Below the pieces are notes generated by a model that searched no databases, was not told where the DNA came from, and saw only the letters and a program-made list of their open reading frames with translations. Shown here piece after piece: positions 25,911 through 34,630 of a stretch of 64,000 bases of DNA. Position numbers and translations under genes: made by a program. The first letter of the stretch is position 1. Each line of letters starts with the position of its first letter. This stretch comes from SIG77 sp045589595 (GTDB lineage: Bacteria > Verrucomicrobiota > Lentisphaeria > Victivallales > UBA1829), in assembly GCA_045589595.1 (NCBI GenBank), contig JAZNPK010000037.1, positions 58,133-122,132 of the forward strand, written 5' to 3'.

Positions 25911-26633
25911 TCAATACCATTCCGCCGGATCAAATTCCTGCGGCTGCTCCGGAAGATCTTCCGTGCCGAAAAGTTTGAACATACCCCTGCCGCAAAGTAT
26001 CGCCGGGATCACATAACCGTCCAGCAGCACTGTGCTGATCACGGATAGCGGCACATCCAGCGCAATGGCACCCGGCACCAGACAGATTGCCAGCCAGTGT
26101 TCCGGAGATCGCACCGTACCGCAGGGAATGGCATCGATCACAAGATCGGCTCCTTCTTCCACCTGCAGAACAACCGGCGGCGGCAGTGTCCTGCAGATCG
26201 GCAGCCGGATCGCGTTTTCCGGAATCCTGCTGTGACAGTATCGGATCCCGTCCAGATCCGGGGCCGGGGTCAGCATGGGCAGTTCTTTCACCGTGAGATA
26301 ACGCGCCGCATCGTCCGGGAGCCTTACCGTAACACTGCTCTCGGGGAATGTGTCATCAAAGACAAGTGTTCTGCCGAAAATGTTCAGCACGCCGGTGAAC
26401 AGTCCGAGAAACGCAGGATCTTCTTTGTAAGCAACTTTGCGGATCTTTGCAAAGTATTGTCCGTCAGCATGATAAATCACCTGATCGCAGATCTCGCTGC
26501 CATCTCCGTACAGGTCCCGGACGCCGATACTCAGCACCGTTTCCGTCAGGCGCGACACCACGCAGCCGGATGTTGTGAAAAGGATGGCGAACGCAGACAG
26601 AAAAAGAAGCAGATACCGGGCGTTTTTCATCAT
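25911..26633 (-). CDS. YceK/YidQ-like small lipoprotein, putative
   Basis: 240 residues from the ATG at 26633 (or the next codon); an upstream in-frame ATG at 26657 is less likely because GGAAG lies before 26633. A lipobox ends in TTSGC, so it is a lipoprotein. The tail contains LDVPLSVISTVLLDGYVIP, similar to the closing segment of YceK-type lipoproteins (DVPLSAVADTL pattern). The function of that family is unknown. It lies 38 bp after the thioredoxin gene and is probably co-transcribed with it. Confidence 0.65.
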   Translation of the reverse strand: MMKNARYLLLFLSAFAILFTTSGCVVSRLTETVLSIGVRDLYGDGSEICDQVIYHADGQYFAKIRKVAYKEDPAFLGLFTGVLNIFGRTLVFDDTFPESSVTVRLPDDAARYLTVKELPMLTPAPDLDGIRYCHSRIPENAIRLPICRTLPPPVVLQVEEGADLVIDAIPCGTVRSPEHWLAICLVPGAIALDVPLSVISTVLLDGYVIPAILCGRGMFKLFGTEDLPEQPQEFDPAEWY

Positions 26634-26671
26634 CGTTATCTGCTTCCGGAATATCATTTTTACTGCCGGTT

Positions 26672-27151
26672 TTATTTCGCCGCGCTGATTATTTTATCCA
26701 GATGTTCCGTATATTTTACGGCACCGCCGGGACGGTATCCGGTTCTGCCGATGGCTTCGCCTTTTGCGTTCAGCAGCAGGATCGTGGGAAATCCGCGGAT
26801 GCCAAATTTCTGAGCAAGTTCGCGGTTCTGCTTCATGAGTTCCTGAGAAAGCTGTCTGTTGCGGGGGAAATCGATCTTCAGAAGAACCAGTTTTTCACCG
26901 GCGTATTTTTTGAAGTCTTCTGTGCTGAAAACTTCCTTATCCAGTTTGACACACCAGACGCACCAGTCGGAACCGGTGAAGTTGATGAGGATCGGGCGTT
27001 TGCTTTCGGCGGCAGCCTTCAACGCCTGTTCATAATTTTCGCTCCAGCCGGAAATCTTTTTTTCAGCCTGACTTGCGGCAGATTCCGCTGCCGTTACGCC
27101 AAAACCTGCAAAAAGCATACAGGCTGCCAGAAACATGATTTTGATCTTCAT
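26672..27151 (-). CDS. Secreted thioredoxin-like protein
   Basis: 159 residues. Signal peptide 1-21 (ending TAA or ESAA), then a thioredoxin fold with the redox motif DWCVWC (Cys64, Cys67) and the cis-proline segment RGFPTILLL. The dipeptide between the cysteines (Val-Trp) and the INFTGSDWC lead-in match the DsbD-gamma/thioredoxin_7 subgroup common in Lentisphaerota and Planctomycetota. Probably a periplasmic reductant. It follows purL by 45 bp, with AAGGT as ribosome binding site. Confidence 0.88.
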   Translation of the reverse strand: MKIKIMFLAACMLFAGFGVTAAESAASQAEKKISGWSENYEQALKAAAESKRPILINFTGSDWCVWCVKLDKEVFSTEDFKKYAGEKLVLLKIDFPRNRQLSQELMKQNRELAQKFGIRGFPTILLLNAKGEAIGRTGYRPGGAVKYTEHLDKIISAAK

Positions 27152-27196
27152 AAAACTTTACCTTTCTTTTTCTGATGTTTGCGGTATGCTGTCTGA

Positions 27197-30163
27197 TCAA
27201 ACGCCGGCAAGAGTTTTCTTGTAGTTGTCAACCAGTTCATCCAGAGCAATAGACACCGTGCCGGACGCACTGTTCAGACTCAGAACAGGATTTTCCGTAA
27301 CGGTACCGATCTTTGCGAAATCAAATCCGGCAAGCGCTTTTTCCAGCGCGTCCGCCTTTTCCGGTTTGCAGGTCAGGACAAAACGGCTGTTGGATTCGCT
27401 GAACAGGATCTCAATATCGGAGAGACCCGCTTCCGCCGGGATCTTGCCGAGATCGATATCGAAGCCCAGTCTGCCGCCCATGGCACTCTTTGCAAAGGCA
27501 ACAGCCAGACCGCCCAGAGACGGCGTGATGACGGAGGAGGGGATGTCCGCCTTGATCACATCTGCCAGAGCGTGATAGAGGGCGGAGGCTTTTTCCGCAT
27601 CCACTTTCGGCACGTTGTTGCCGTGAGCATCGCCCAGCATGGCAAAGTATTCACTGCCGCCCAGTTCTTTTTTCGTCAGCCCGATGGCGTAAATCACATC
27701 ACCGGCGAACTTGGCATCCGTGGACACCGCGTGGGCAATGTCATCGATCTTTGCAATAGTGCTGAAGAGAACGGTGGGCGGAATGGAGATCTTTCTGCCG
27801 CCGCGGGTACTGTCGTTCTTCATACTGTCCTTACCGGAAATACACGGAACCCGGAAGGCTTTCGTGTAATCGTACAGCGCCTGATTTGCGCGGACAAGCT
27901 GCGCCATTTTGTATTCGCCGTCCGGCGTTTTTTCGCTCTGGACCGGGTCGGGCCAACAGAAGTTGTCCAGACCGGCGATATGGTCGGGATCGGCACCGGC
28001 TGCAACGGAGCGGCGGACCGCAAGGTCAATGCTGGATGCCATCATGTGATAGGTGTCAATATCGCTGTAACGGGGCAGAATACCGCTGGAAAGGACGATC
28101 CCTTCTCTGCCGAGGGGTTCCGCCATAAAGACGGACGCATCGGATGCCACATCCCGTTTTTTGCCGGTATAGGGCTTGAGAACGGAAAGACCTTTCACTT
28201 CGTGATCGTACTGACGGGCTTTGTATTCGCCGGAGCAGATATTCAGTCTTGCCAGCATGGCGCAGACATCTTCCTTCACATCTCTGCCGTCGATGGCGGG
28301 TTCGTCGAAGACGGGGGGCTGCCATTTCGCTTTCAGGTGGAGTTTCGGCAGACCGTCGTGCATGAAATCGATATCCAGACAGCAGACGGTGCGGTCGCCG
28401 TACTTCATATGGAATTTGCCGTTGTTGGTGAATTCACCCAGCACGGTCGCTTCCACATCCCGGTCCGCCGCCAGTTTCAGAAATTCATCCAGACATTCGG
28501 GCGGGACGGCAAAACTCATACGTTCCTGCGCTTCGGAGATCAGGATCTCCCAGGGCTGCATCCCGGAATATTTCAGCGGGGCTTTCGCCAGATCCATACA
28601 GCAGCCGCCGCAGAGATCCGCCATTTCACCCACACTGGAGGAAAGACCGCCTGCACCGTTATCCGTCACGAAACGGTAAAGCTGACGGTCGCGGGCTTCG
28701 TAAATGAAATCGCTCATACGCTTCTGGGTGATCGGGTCGCCGATCTGCACTGCCTGAACGGGACTGTCTTTGTGCAGTTCTTCGCTGGAGAAGGTGGCAC
28801 CGTGGATGCCGTCCTTGCCGATCCTGCCGCCGGTCATAACGATGACATCACCCGGTTCGATGGATTTTTCCCAGCCGTTGCGGTCGCCCACTTTGCGGGG
28901 CAGGGTGCCGACAGTACCGCAGTAAACAAGAGGTTTGCCGATGTAGCGGTCATCAAAATATTCCCAGCCGATCCCGTAAGGAATACCGCTCTGGTTGCCG
29001 CCGTCGATGACGCCCTTGTGGACGCCGTCGCGGAGTCTGCGGGGGTGGAGCAGACCTTCCGGCACATTTGCGGGTGCAGTGAACGGGGAACCGAGGCAGT
29101 AGCCCCAGACGTTCAGCAGCAGATTTGCACCCTGACCGGTCCCCATGGGGTCGCGGTTGACGCCCACGATCCCGGTCATGGCTCCGCCGTAGGGATCGAG
29201 TGCGGAGGGGCTGTTATGGGTTTCGACTTTGTACACAAGGTCGATTTTGTCGTTGAAACGGATCACACCTGCGTTGTCCGTAAAGACGGAAACGAGCCAA
29301 TCCACTTTTTCGCCGATCTCTTTCGTGGATTTCTTGATGTAACTTTTGTAGAGATTGCTGATCTGTTCTTTTTTGCCGGTGGTGGTATCTTCGTAATCCA
29401 CATCGGCGGCAAAGATTTTGTGTTTGCAGTGTTCGGACCATGTCTGGGCAAGCACTTCCAGTTCCACATCGGTGGGGTTCTGATCCAGACCGTAAGCTTC
29501 GCGGTCTTTGGCGTTGCGGAAGTAACTCTGGATGGATTTCATTTCCTCCAGACTCAATGCCAGTGTGCCTTTGTGGCTGATCTCAAGCAGCTGTTCATCG
29601 CTTACATTCAGGTCGAAGGTGCGGACGATCCCGCTGGTGACGCCGTCAATGACCGGCTTGTTCATGGGGATGGGTGCCGCTTCCAGTTCTTTGCGGTCGA
29701 AGACTCTGACCGTTTCGATCAGTTCGTTGGCGAGCAGATCTTTTCCGATCCGTTCCATATCGGTCCGGGTCAGGGTGGATGCCTTGATCAGATATTCCAC
29801 AGCACTGAAAACCTGTTCCGCTTTGCTGAGTTTTCTGCCGATGATGTCGCCGATGGCTTCATGGGCTGTACGGGCAACGTTGTCGGTCACTCCGGGACGG
29901 AATCCGACAGCGATGATGAAATCGATCCCGTCTTCCAATGCGCTCTGTCCCACGGTCCACTGCTGGGTCACGGGGTTGGCAAGTTCTTTCGCGATCATTT
30001 CCGCCTGGGCATTATCAATGTCTGCCGCAATGGTGAATACATCACGGGTACGCAGAGATTCCACGCCTGTGATGCCGAGGATGTTGACGATGCCGCGCTT
30101 GACGGATTCCGCTCTTGCGTCTGTCCATTTCTGACGGACTGCGATCTCAATTCTGTAATCCAT
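27197..30163 (-). CDS. purL: Phosphoribosylformylglycinamidine synthase, PurL with PurS-like N-terminus
   Basis: 988 residues. The catalytic part from about 200 onwards carries the FGAM synthetase hallmarks: LAQTWSEHCKHK, ETHNSPSALDPYGG, GIVGVNRDPMGTG and ISGKDSMKND. It is longer than small PurL (about 740) because the first 190 residues hold two PurS-like alpha/beta units, each with a V-x-x-x-F-T or FRPGVTDN pattern. Long PurL proteins of this kind occur in other bacteria. No glutaminase domain (PurQ) is present, so ammonia must come from a separate PurQ. Fourth step of purine synthesis. Confidence 0.93.
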   Translation of the reverse strand: MDYRIEIAVRQKWTDARAESVKRGIVNILGITGVESLRTRDVFTIAADIDNAQAEMIAKELANPVTQQWTVGQSALEDGIDFIIAVGFRPGVTDNVARTAHEAIGDIIGRKLSKAEQVFSAVEYLIKASTLTRTDMERIGKDLLANELIETVRVFDRKELEAAPIPMNKPVIDGVTSGIVRTFDLNVSDEQLLEISHKGTLALSLEEMKSIQSYFRNAKDREAYGLDQNPTDVELEVLAQTWSEHCKHKIFAADVDYEDTTTGKKEQISNLYKSYIKKSTKEIGEKVDWLVSVFTDNAGVIRFNDKIDLVYKVETHNSPSALDPYGGAMTGIVGVNRDPMGTGQGANLLLNVWGYCLGSPFTAPANVPEGLLHPRRLRDGVHKGVIDGGNQSGIPYGIGWEYFDDRYIGKPLVYCGTVGTLPRKVGDRNGWEKSIEPGDVIVMTGGRIGKDGIHGATFSSEELHKDSPVQAVQIGDPITQKRMSDFIYEARDRQLYRFVTDNGAGGLSSSVGEMADLCGGCCMDLAKAPLKYSGMQPWEILISEAQERMSFAVPPECLDEFLKLAADRDVEATVLGEFTNNGKFHMKYGDRTVCCLDIDFMHDGLPKLHLKAKWQPPVFDEPAIDGRDVKEDVCAMLARLNICSGEYKARQYDHEVKGLSVLKPYTGKKRDVASDASVFMAEPLGREGIVLSSGILPRYSDIDTYHMMASSIDLAVRRSVAAGADPDHIAGLDNFCWPDPVQSEKTPDGEYKMAQLVRANQALYDYTKAFRVPCISGKDSMKNDSTRGGRKISIPPTVLFSTIAKIDDIAHAVSTDAKFAGDVIYAIGLTKKELGGSEYFAMLGDAHGNNVPKVDAEKASALYHALADVIKADIPSSVITPSLGGLAVAFAKSAMGGRLGFDIDLGKIPAEAGLSDIEILFSESNSRFVLTCKPEKADALEKALAGFDFAKIGTVTENPVLSLNSASGTVSIALDELVDNYKKTLAGV

Positions 30164-30268
30164 ACCGATTCCTTTCCGGTGTTTTCAATTTATAGAAAAA
30201 TACATACCCTATAAATTACTTCCGGTTTGGCATTTTTTCAACCCGGTAAAAGGAAAAACAGAAAAAAA

Positions 30269-32143
30269 TCAGCAGATCGGAAAGACCAGCTCAAAAATGG
30301 CACCGCGTTCCGCCCCGTTCCGGCACTGGAGCCAACCTTTGTGGGACAGCATGGAACCGTATGCCATGGACAACCCCATACCGGTTCCTTTTCCCACTGG
30401 TTTCGTGGTGAAAAACGGTTCCAGAATACGGTGGCGGATCTCTTCCGGGATCCCCGTACCGCTGTCTGCCACACGGATGACGCAATATTTCGCAGCCGGA
30501 TCGTATTCCGCTTCGCCGGGCGGATCGGCAGTGAAGTCCTGCTGTTCCGCCGCATCGAAAAGGGAAATGGTCATGATGCATTCCTGTTCCGGTACGTTAT
30601 TCATGGCGTCCCGGGCATTGATGAAGAGATTGAGCAGCATCTGCTGGATCTGGATCATATCGCCATTGATCCGGAAGGGGGACGCGCCGGATGCACTGAT
30701 GCCTTCCATTCTGACCTGGACTGCGGATGTATCCGGAAACATTTCCAGCGTTGTCCGGATCATATCGGCGGGATCGAACACATTTTTTTCGTAACTGCCT
30801 TTTCTGGCGAATCCCAGCATCTGTTTTGTCAGTAGCGATGCTTTTTCTGTAATGACATCGATTTTTTCCAGATGCCGTTTCGCATCTTCGTTTTCCACCG
30901 GATACATATACCGGATCAGATCCAGATGTCCCTGCACCGCATGAAGATAATTGTTGAAGTCGTGCGCAATGCCTCCGGCAAGTCTGCCGATGGATTCCAG
31001 ACGCTGATTGTGTTCCGTCCGGATGCGCCATTCCTCCACTTCCTGTTCCAGTTTCGTCCGCTCTGTCACATCTCGCCCGAAGATGATATATTCCGTGGGG
31101 CCGTCCTCCCCTGCCGGTTGAAACGGCGTAAACGTCAGTTCCAGGATCTTTCCGGTGACGGGCATCGTGACGGTGATCTCCGTCGCCATCAGCCATATTT
31201 CCCGGTGGATACCGGAGATCTCCGGGAAAGATACATTTTTATCCGGCAGTCCGGTCAGCCGGAACGCCGCCCGGTTTGCATCGGTGATATTGCCGTCTTC
31301 ATCGATCACGATCACCATATCTCCGGCATTTTCAAAGAGGAGTTTGAACCGCGCTTCACTCTGTTTCAGGTTTTCTTCCAACGCTTTGGTCTTGCCGTAA
31401 TTGCCGAAAAACGCGATCAGGATGTCCAGCGCATTTCTGCCGGAACCGGGTCGTTCGACTGAAATACGGGAGAGATAAAAACTGCTCATGATACTCAGCC
31501 AGATAATGGCGATCATCTTGGTGAGATAGCCGTCCGCCAGCGGTTTCCACCAATCCGGTTTGCCGAGGTTGAGGATCATGCCATATACCGCGCAGTCGTA
31601 AAGCTGAACCAGAGCCAGAGAGCCGAGGACCGCATAAAACAACCGGCATTTCCAGTTGCGCAATCCCTGATAAACAATGGGGATCAGGAAAATATCCACC
31701 GCAAAAGAGAGGACTGTCGCCGCCATGGAACGCAATCCCGTATTGATGAGTTTGCCGAAAAACAGCGTATTTTCACCGGTCAGCGTCAATGCCGTGTTAC
31801 CGGTCAGTTTCGCCAGATACAGATACAGCCCCAGCGCGGTCATCATCCCGATGATCAGACGCTGTGTTTCCAGTGTGCCGTCTGTGATATATATGATCAG
31901 GATCGCCGCCAGAAACGGCAGCAGAAGCCCCGTTGACATCAATTCGATGTTCAGTCCCGGCAGCCCCGTTACCACATGGAATCCAGCCGCGCCCACCAGC
32001 TGCATCAGCACAAACAGAAGTCCCAGCGCAATATAAAATCCAGCCACCCCGATCACTTTCCGCAAACCGTGAAGGATCAGCAATGCCGCATAGACAAAGG
32101 TGACTTCCAGAAAGATGAGGATGCAGCTGTAAAGTAAATTCAT
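30269..32143 (-). CDS. Membrane-bound PAS sensor histidine kinase, orphan
   Basis: 624 residues. About seven transmembrane segments fill the first 235 residues, resembling the VUT/YhhQ-type fold (LRSMAATVLSFAVDIFLIP). A PAS domain follows (about 260-370), then HisKA with the phospho-accepting His in GGIAHDFNNYLHA. The HATPase domain contains SGTGIPEE and GKGTGMGLSMAYG. The kinase probably senses a membrane-permeating or transported ligand. It overlaps the McsB-like gene by 4 bp and no response regulator is adjacent. The VUT resemblance is only a pattern impression. Confidence 0.88.
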   Translation of the reverse strand: MNLLYSCILIFLEVTFVYAALLILHGLRKVIGVAGFYIALGLLFVLMQLVGAAGFHVVTGLPGLNIELMSTGLLLPFLAAILIIYITDGTLETQRLIIGMMTALGLYLYLAKLTGNTALTLTGENTLFFGKLINTGLRSMAATVLSFAVDIFLIPIVYQGLRNWKCRLFYAVLGSLALVQLYDCAVYGMILNLGKPDWWKPLADGYLTKMIAIIWLSIMSSFYLSRISVERPGSGRNALDILIAFFGNYGKTKALEENLKQSEARFKLLFENAGDMVIVIDEDGNITDANRAAFRLTGLPDKNVSFPEISGIHREIWLMATEITVTMPVTGKILELTFTPFQPAGEDGPTEYIIFGRDVTERTKLEQEVEEWRIRTEHNQRLESIGRLAGGIAHDFNNYLHAVQGHLDLIRYMYPVENEDAKRHLEKIDVITEKASLLTKQMLGFARKGSYEKNVFDPADMIRTTLEMFPDTSAVQVRMEGISASGASPFRINGDMIQIQQMLLNLFINARDAMNNVPEQECIMTISLFDAAEQQDFTADPPGEAEYDPAAKYCVIRVADSGTGIPEEIRHRILEPFFTTKPVGKGTGMGLSMAYGSMLSHKGWLQCRNGAERGAIFELVFPIC

Positions 32144-33198
32144 CTGGTCAGGGTCTCCCGGAGAAATCCTGCACGGACAGCCGCGCGTTTTTCTGCAAGG
32201 CGGCCGTCACTTCCGCCGCACCGTTCCGCCACATGACCGGGCATGACAGCAAGCAGCAGATCCGCCCAATCCATACCGGCAAGTTCATCACCGTAAGGCA
32301 GTTCCAGATCCCATGCCAGTTTCATGCCGGAGAGTGCATTCATTGCTTCCACTGTGGAGATCCTGTATGCGTTCTGAAGGACCGCCCGCGAACGGGAAAC
32401 AAAGTCCAGCACCCGCAATGTCTGCTGTTCCATCAGCCGTTTACGGGCGTTCCGTTCCTGTTCCGCAATGGTGTTGATGCAGGATGTCATGCGGTTGAGG
32501 ATCGTCCGTTCCGTTTCGCCCATTTTTGAGCGGTTGGAGATCTCAAACAGATTGCCGGGGAATTTATTTTTCTCCCCGAAAAATCCGCGGACTTCCACGC
32601 CCAGCGGGTCGGCGGCATTCAGGATCTGCTTCGTTTCTTCGGTCAATGTCAACGCCGGAAGATGGAGCAGAAAACTTACTTTCAGCCCCGTCCCGGCATC
32701 CGCCGGATCCGCCGCCAGATAACCGAACCGCGGGTGAAATGCAAACTTGAGATGATCTTCCAGCGCGTGTTCCAGTCTGTCAAGTTCCCCGTAAGCATCC
32801 GGCAGATCTTCCGTGCCGGAGACCGGGCGGACGATCTCAAGATGATGAGTTGTGTTGAGCAGAAAATAACAACGGCAGTCCGTATTCCCGTCAGATGTCA
32901 GCATCACCAGTTCGGGGCGGGATGCATTTTTCGGCAGATAATCACATTCTTCCAGCAGAGTCGTATCGTTCCTGGAAAGATCTTTCACCCCGGTCTCTTC
33001 CCATACACCGTCCGGCAGCGGTGCAGCCTCATTGATCGCGTCCGCAATGATCCGCTGTGCCGCCTGAAGCCGCTGCGGTGCCGCATTCGGCGGGAAGGGC
33101 AGATCTGCAAGATTCCGGAACAACCGGATCTGTCTGCCGATGATCACCTGATCCGGTCCGGCTCCGCAATACCATGCAAAACGGTCGTGATCTGTCAT
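32140..33198 (-). CDS. McsB-like (phosphagen kinase family) protein, degenerate active site
   Basis: 352 residues, aligning with protein-arginine kinase McsB along its kinase part: IIGRQIRLFRNLADLPFP, FGYLAADPADAGTGLKVSFLLHLPAL and GNLFEISNRSKMGETE. The catalytic region that reads INEEDHIRI in Bacillus is LNTTHHLEI here, so both acidic residues are Thr (116, 117). The active-site Cys is Asp164, and the nucleotide-binding Arg of GTGLRAS is Lys173. Activity as an arginine kinase is doubtful; it may be an adaptor. It overlaps mcsA by 4 bp, the standard arrangement. Confidence 0.85.
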   Translation of the reverse strand: MTDHDRFAWYCGAGPDQVIIGRQIRLFRNLADLPFPPNAAPQRLQAAQRIIADAINEAAPLPDGVWEETGVKDLSRNDTTLLEECDYLPKNASRPELVMLTSDGNTDCRCYFLLNTTHHLEIVRPVSGTEDLPDAYGELDRLEHALEDHLKFAFHPRFGYLAADPADAGTGLKVSFLLHLPALTLTEETKQILNAADPLGVEVRGFFGEKNKFPGNLFEISNRSKMGETERTILNRMTSCINTIAEQERNARKRLMEQQTLRVLDFVSRSRAVLQNAYRISTVEAMNALSGMKLAWDLELPYGDELAGMDWADLLLAVMPGHVAERCGGSDGRLAEKRAAVRAGFLRETLTR

Positions 33199-33779
33199 CG
33201 GTCCTCTCCTGTACGCTGTTTCAATGAGGCGATGCGGTCACGGATCTGCGCCGCAAGTTCATATTCCTCCCGGCGGATGGACTGCTGGAGATCCTGTTCC
33301 AGTTCATCCAGAAGAAAACGGATCTTCTTTTCCCGTTCGATTTCTCCGGCTGCCTGTTCCAGTTCTGAATTTTCCGCATTGGAAACATGGATCCTGCCCG
33401 TATGAACGGCGGATTTGTGCAGATTCAGACAGCGGTCCGTCAGTTCATCACTGAAGGTGACATAACATTCGGGGCATCCGGTGAGACCCGTTTTCCGCAG
33501 CTGTTCCGAGGTCCGGGAACAAACTGGACAGGTGATGGAGGGCAGGGGCGTTTCTGTTTCATCGGAAGCATCTCTTTTGAACAGGGAAAGACCGCTCTCA
33601 CCGAGATTTTTTTCGAGGGATTCCAGCACGCCGGAAAGATCCATTCCACCGAGTACCGCGTGCCCGAATGCTTTTTTTCCGGCACATGAGAGACAGAGAT
33701 GGACTTCTTTTTTTGTTCCGTTGACGTCTTCCAGTATATGAACAGTCGCTTCATTGACTTTGCACATTTCACACAGCAT
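33195..33779 (-). CDS. mcsA: McsA-like zinc-finger/UvrB-UvrC motif protein
   Basis: 194 residues. N-terminal zinc ribbon with CEMC and CLSC, a second pair with CPVC and CPEC (about 90-115), and a C-terminal UVR motif (YELAAQIRDRIASL). This is the layout of McsA, the activator of McsB in the CtsR heat-shock system. Neither CtsR nor ClpC is encoded here. It has its own promoter-like sequence and precedes the McsB-like gene with an overlap. Confidence 0.9.
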   Translation of the reverse strand: MLCEMCKVNEATVHILEDVNGTKKEVHLCLSCAGKKAFGHAVLGGMDLSGVLESLEKNLGESGLSLFKRDASDETETPLPSITCPVCSRTSEQLRKTGLTGCPECYVTFSDELTDRCLNLHKSAVHTGRIHVSNAENSELEQAAGEIEREKKIRFLLDELEQDLQQSIRREEYELAAQIRDRIASLKQRTGEDR

Positions 33780-33812
33780 ATTCCACTCCTGATGTTTCTG
33801 TTATCCTCTGCC

Positions 33813-33841
33813 AATGTAGCGTATCAAGCACGCTTTGTCAA
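33813..33841 (-). promoter_or_regulatory. Candidate promoter of mcsA-mcsB-kinase
   Basis: Minus strand TTGACA (33841-33836), a 17-bp spacer and TACATT (33818-33813). The -35 box lies inside the last codons of the upstream gene, so this unit can be expressed apart from the riboflavin operon. Confidence 0.65.
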
Positions 33842-34630
33842 GTCATCCAGTCCGGAAAATTGACGCAGATCCCGCAGGATCCCGGCGAATTGTTCCCCTT
33901 CCGCCATTGCCATGCGGTTCCGCAGAGAAAATGGCGCAAGAAGAACTGTTGATTTCAACGCCAGGAACGGCAGCCAGTTTTCCAGAAAATCCGTTTTGAT
34001 CCGGTTGCCGCAGTCTGCATCGTAACGGAAGGTCAGGACCCGCGTTTCATATCCAAGCAGACCTGCCGCTTTGCGCGGATCGCTTTTGGGCGGCAGATTC
34101 CACGGATAAATATCCAGACGCAGTTTGATCCCCGGCAGCAGCGTATCACGGAGAAATTTTGCCGCCGGCATGGCAAGAGCCCCGTCAGCGGACTGGATCG
34201 TCAGAGGCAGCAGCAGCGTCATGGATTTTTCCTGAAGGACGGGTGCCGCTCCCAGCAGAATGGACCGCAGCGCCTGTTCCGCATCGGGATCGCCCAGAAT
34301 ATCGTTCAGCGGACATGCCAGTGTTGCCGTCCGGATATCTTTCTCTGCAAGAAAAGTCAGTGCATTGCGGAGCTGTCCGGCAAAATCCCGCTGCATTTTT
34401 TCTTCGGCGAACGCGATCATACGGGAAAGCTGGGGATCGGTGACACTGCCGCAGAGCAGATCCATTTTTTTCTTCTGCGCCGTCTTCAGCAGTTGGGGTG
34501 CGGATGTGAAAACTTCCCACGGCAGTTCCGCCGCATCAAATTCCGGAAAAAGAAGAAAATCCCTGATCTCACCCGGCGCCATGCCGATCTGGGAAAATGC
34601 CATGCCGAATGTGAATTGGTCCGGTGTCAT
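33824..34630 (-). CDS. Conserved hypothetical, possible TIM-barrel protein
   Basis: 268 residues from the ATG at 34630, which shares bases with the ribE stop (ATGA); a longer frame upstream runs inside ribE and is not credible. The sequence alternates short beta strands and helices: DFLLFPEF, MDLLCGSV, IRTATLACPL, MTLLLPLTI, IKLRLDIYPW, TRVLTFRY and TVLLAPF. Such a run of strands fits a TIM barrel of the xylose-isomerase/AP-endonuclease type. No metal-binding set is obvious. Coupled to riboflavin synthase but of unknown function. Confidence 0.6.
   Translation of the reverse strand: MTPDQFTFGMAFSQIGMAPGEIRDFLLFPEFDAAELPWEVFTSAPQLLKTAQKKKMDLLCGSVTDPQLSRMIAFAEEKMQRDFAGQLRNALTFLAEKDIRTATLACPLNDILGDPDAEQALRSILLGAAPVLQEKSMTLLLPLTIQSADGALAMPAAKFLRDTLLPGIKLRLDIYPWNLPPKSDPRKAAGLLGYETRVLTFRYDADCGNRIKTDFLENWLPFLALKSTVLLAPFSLRNRMAMAEGEQFAGILRDLRQFSGLDDLTKRA

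Noticed and set aside
27572..30214. 880-codon open frame antisense to purL
   Set aside because: It mirrors purL codon by codon, has no recognisable domains, and purL has full family motifs. Long antisense frames arise from the codon bias here.
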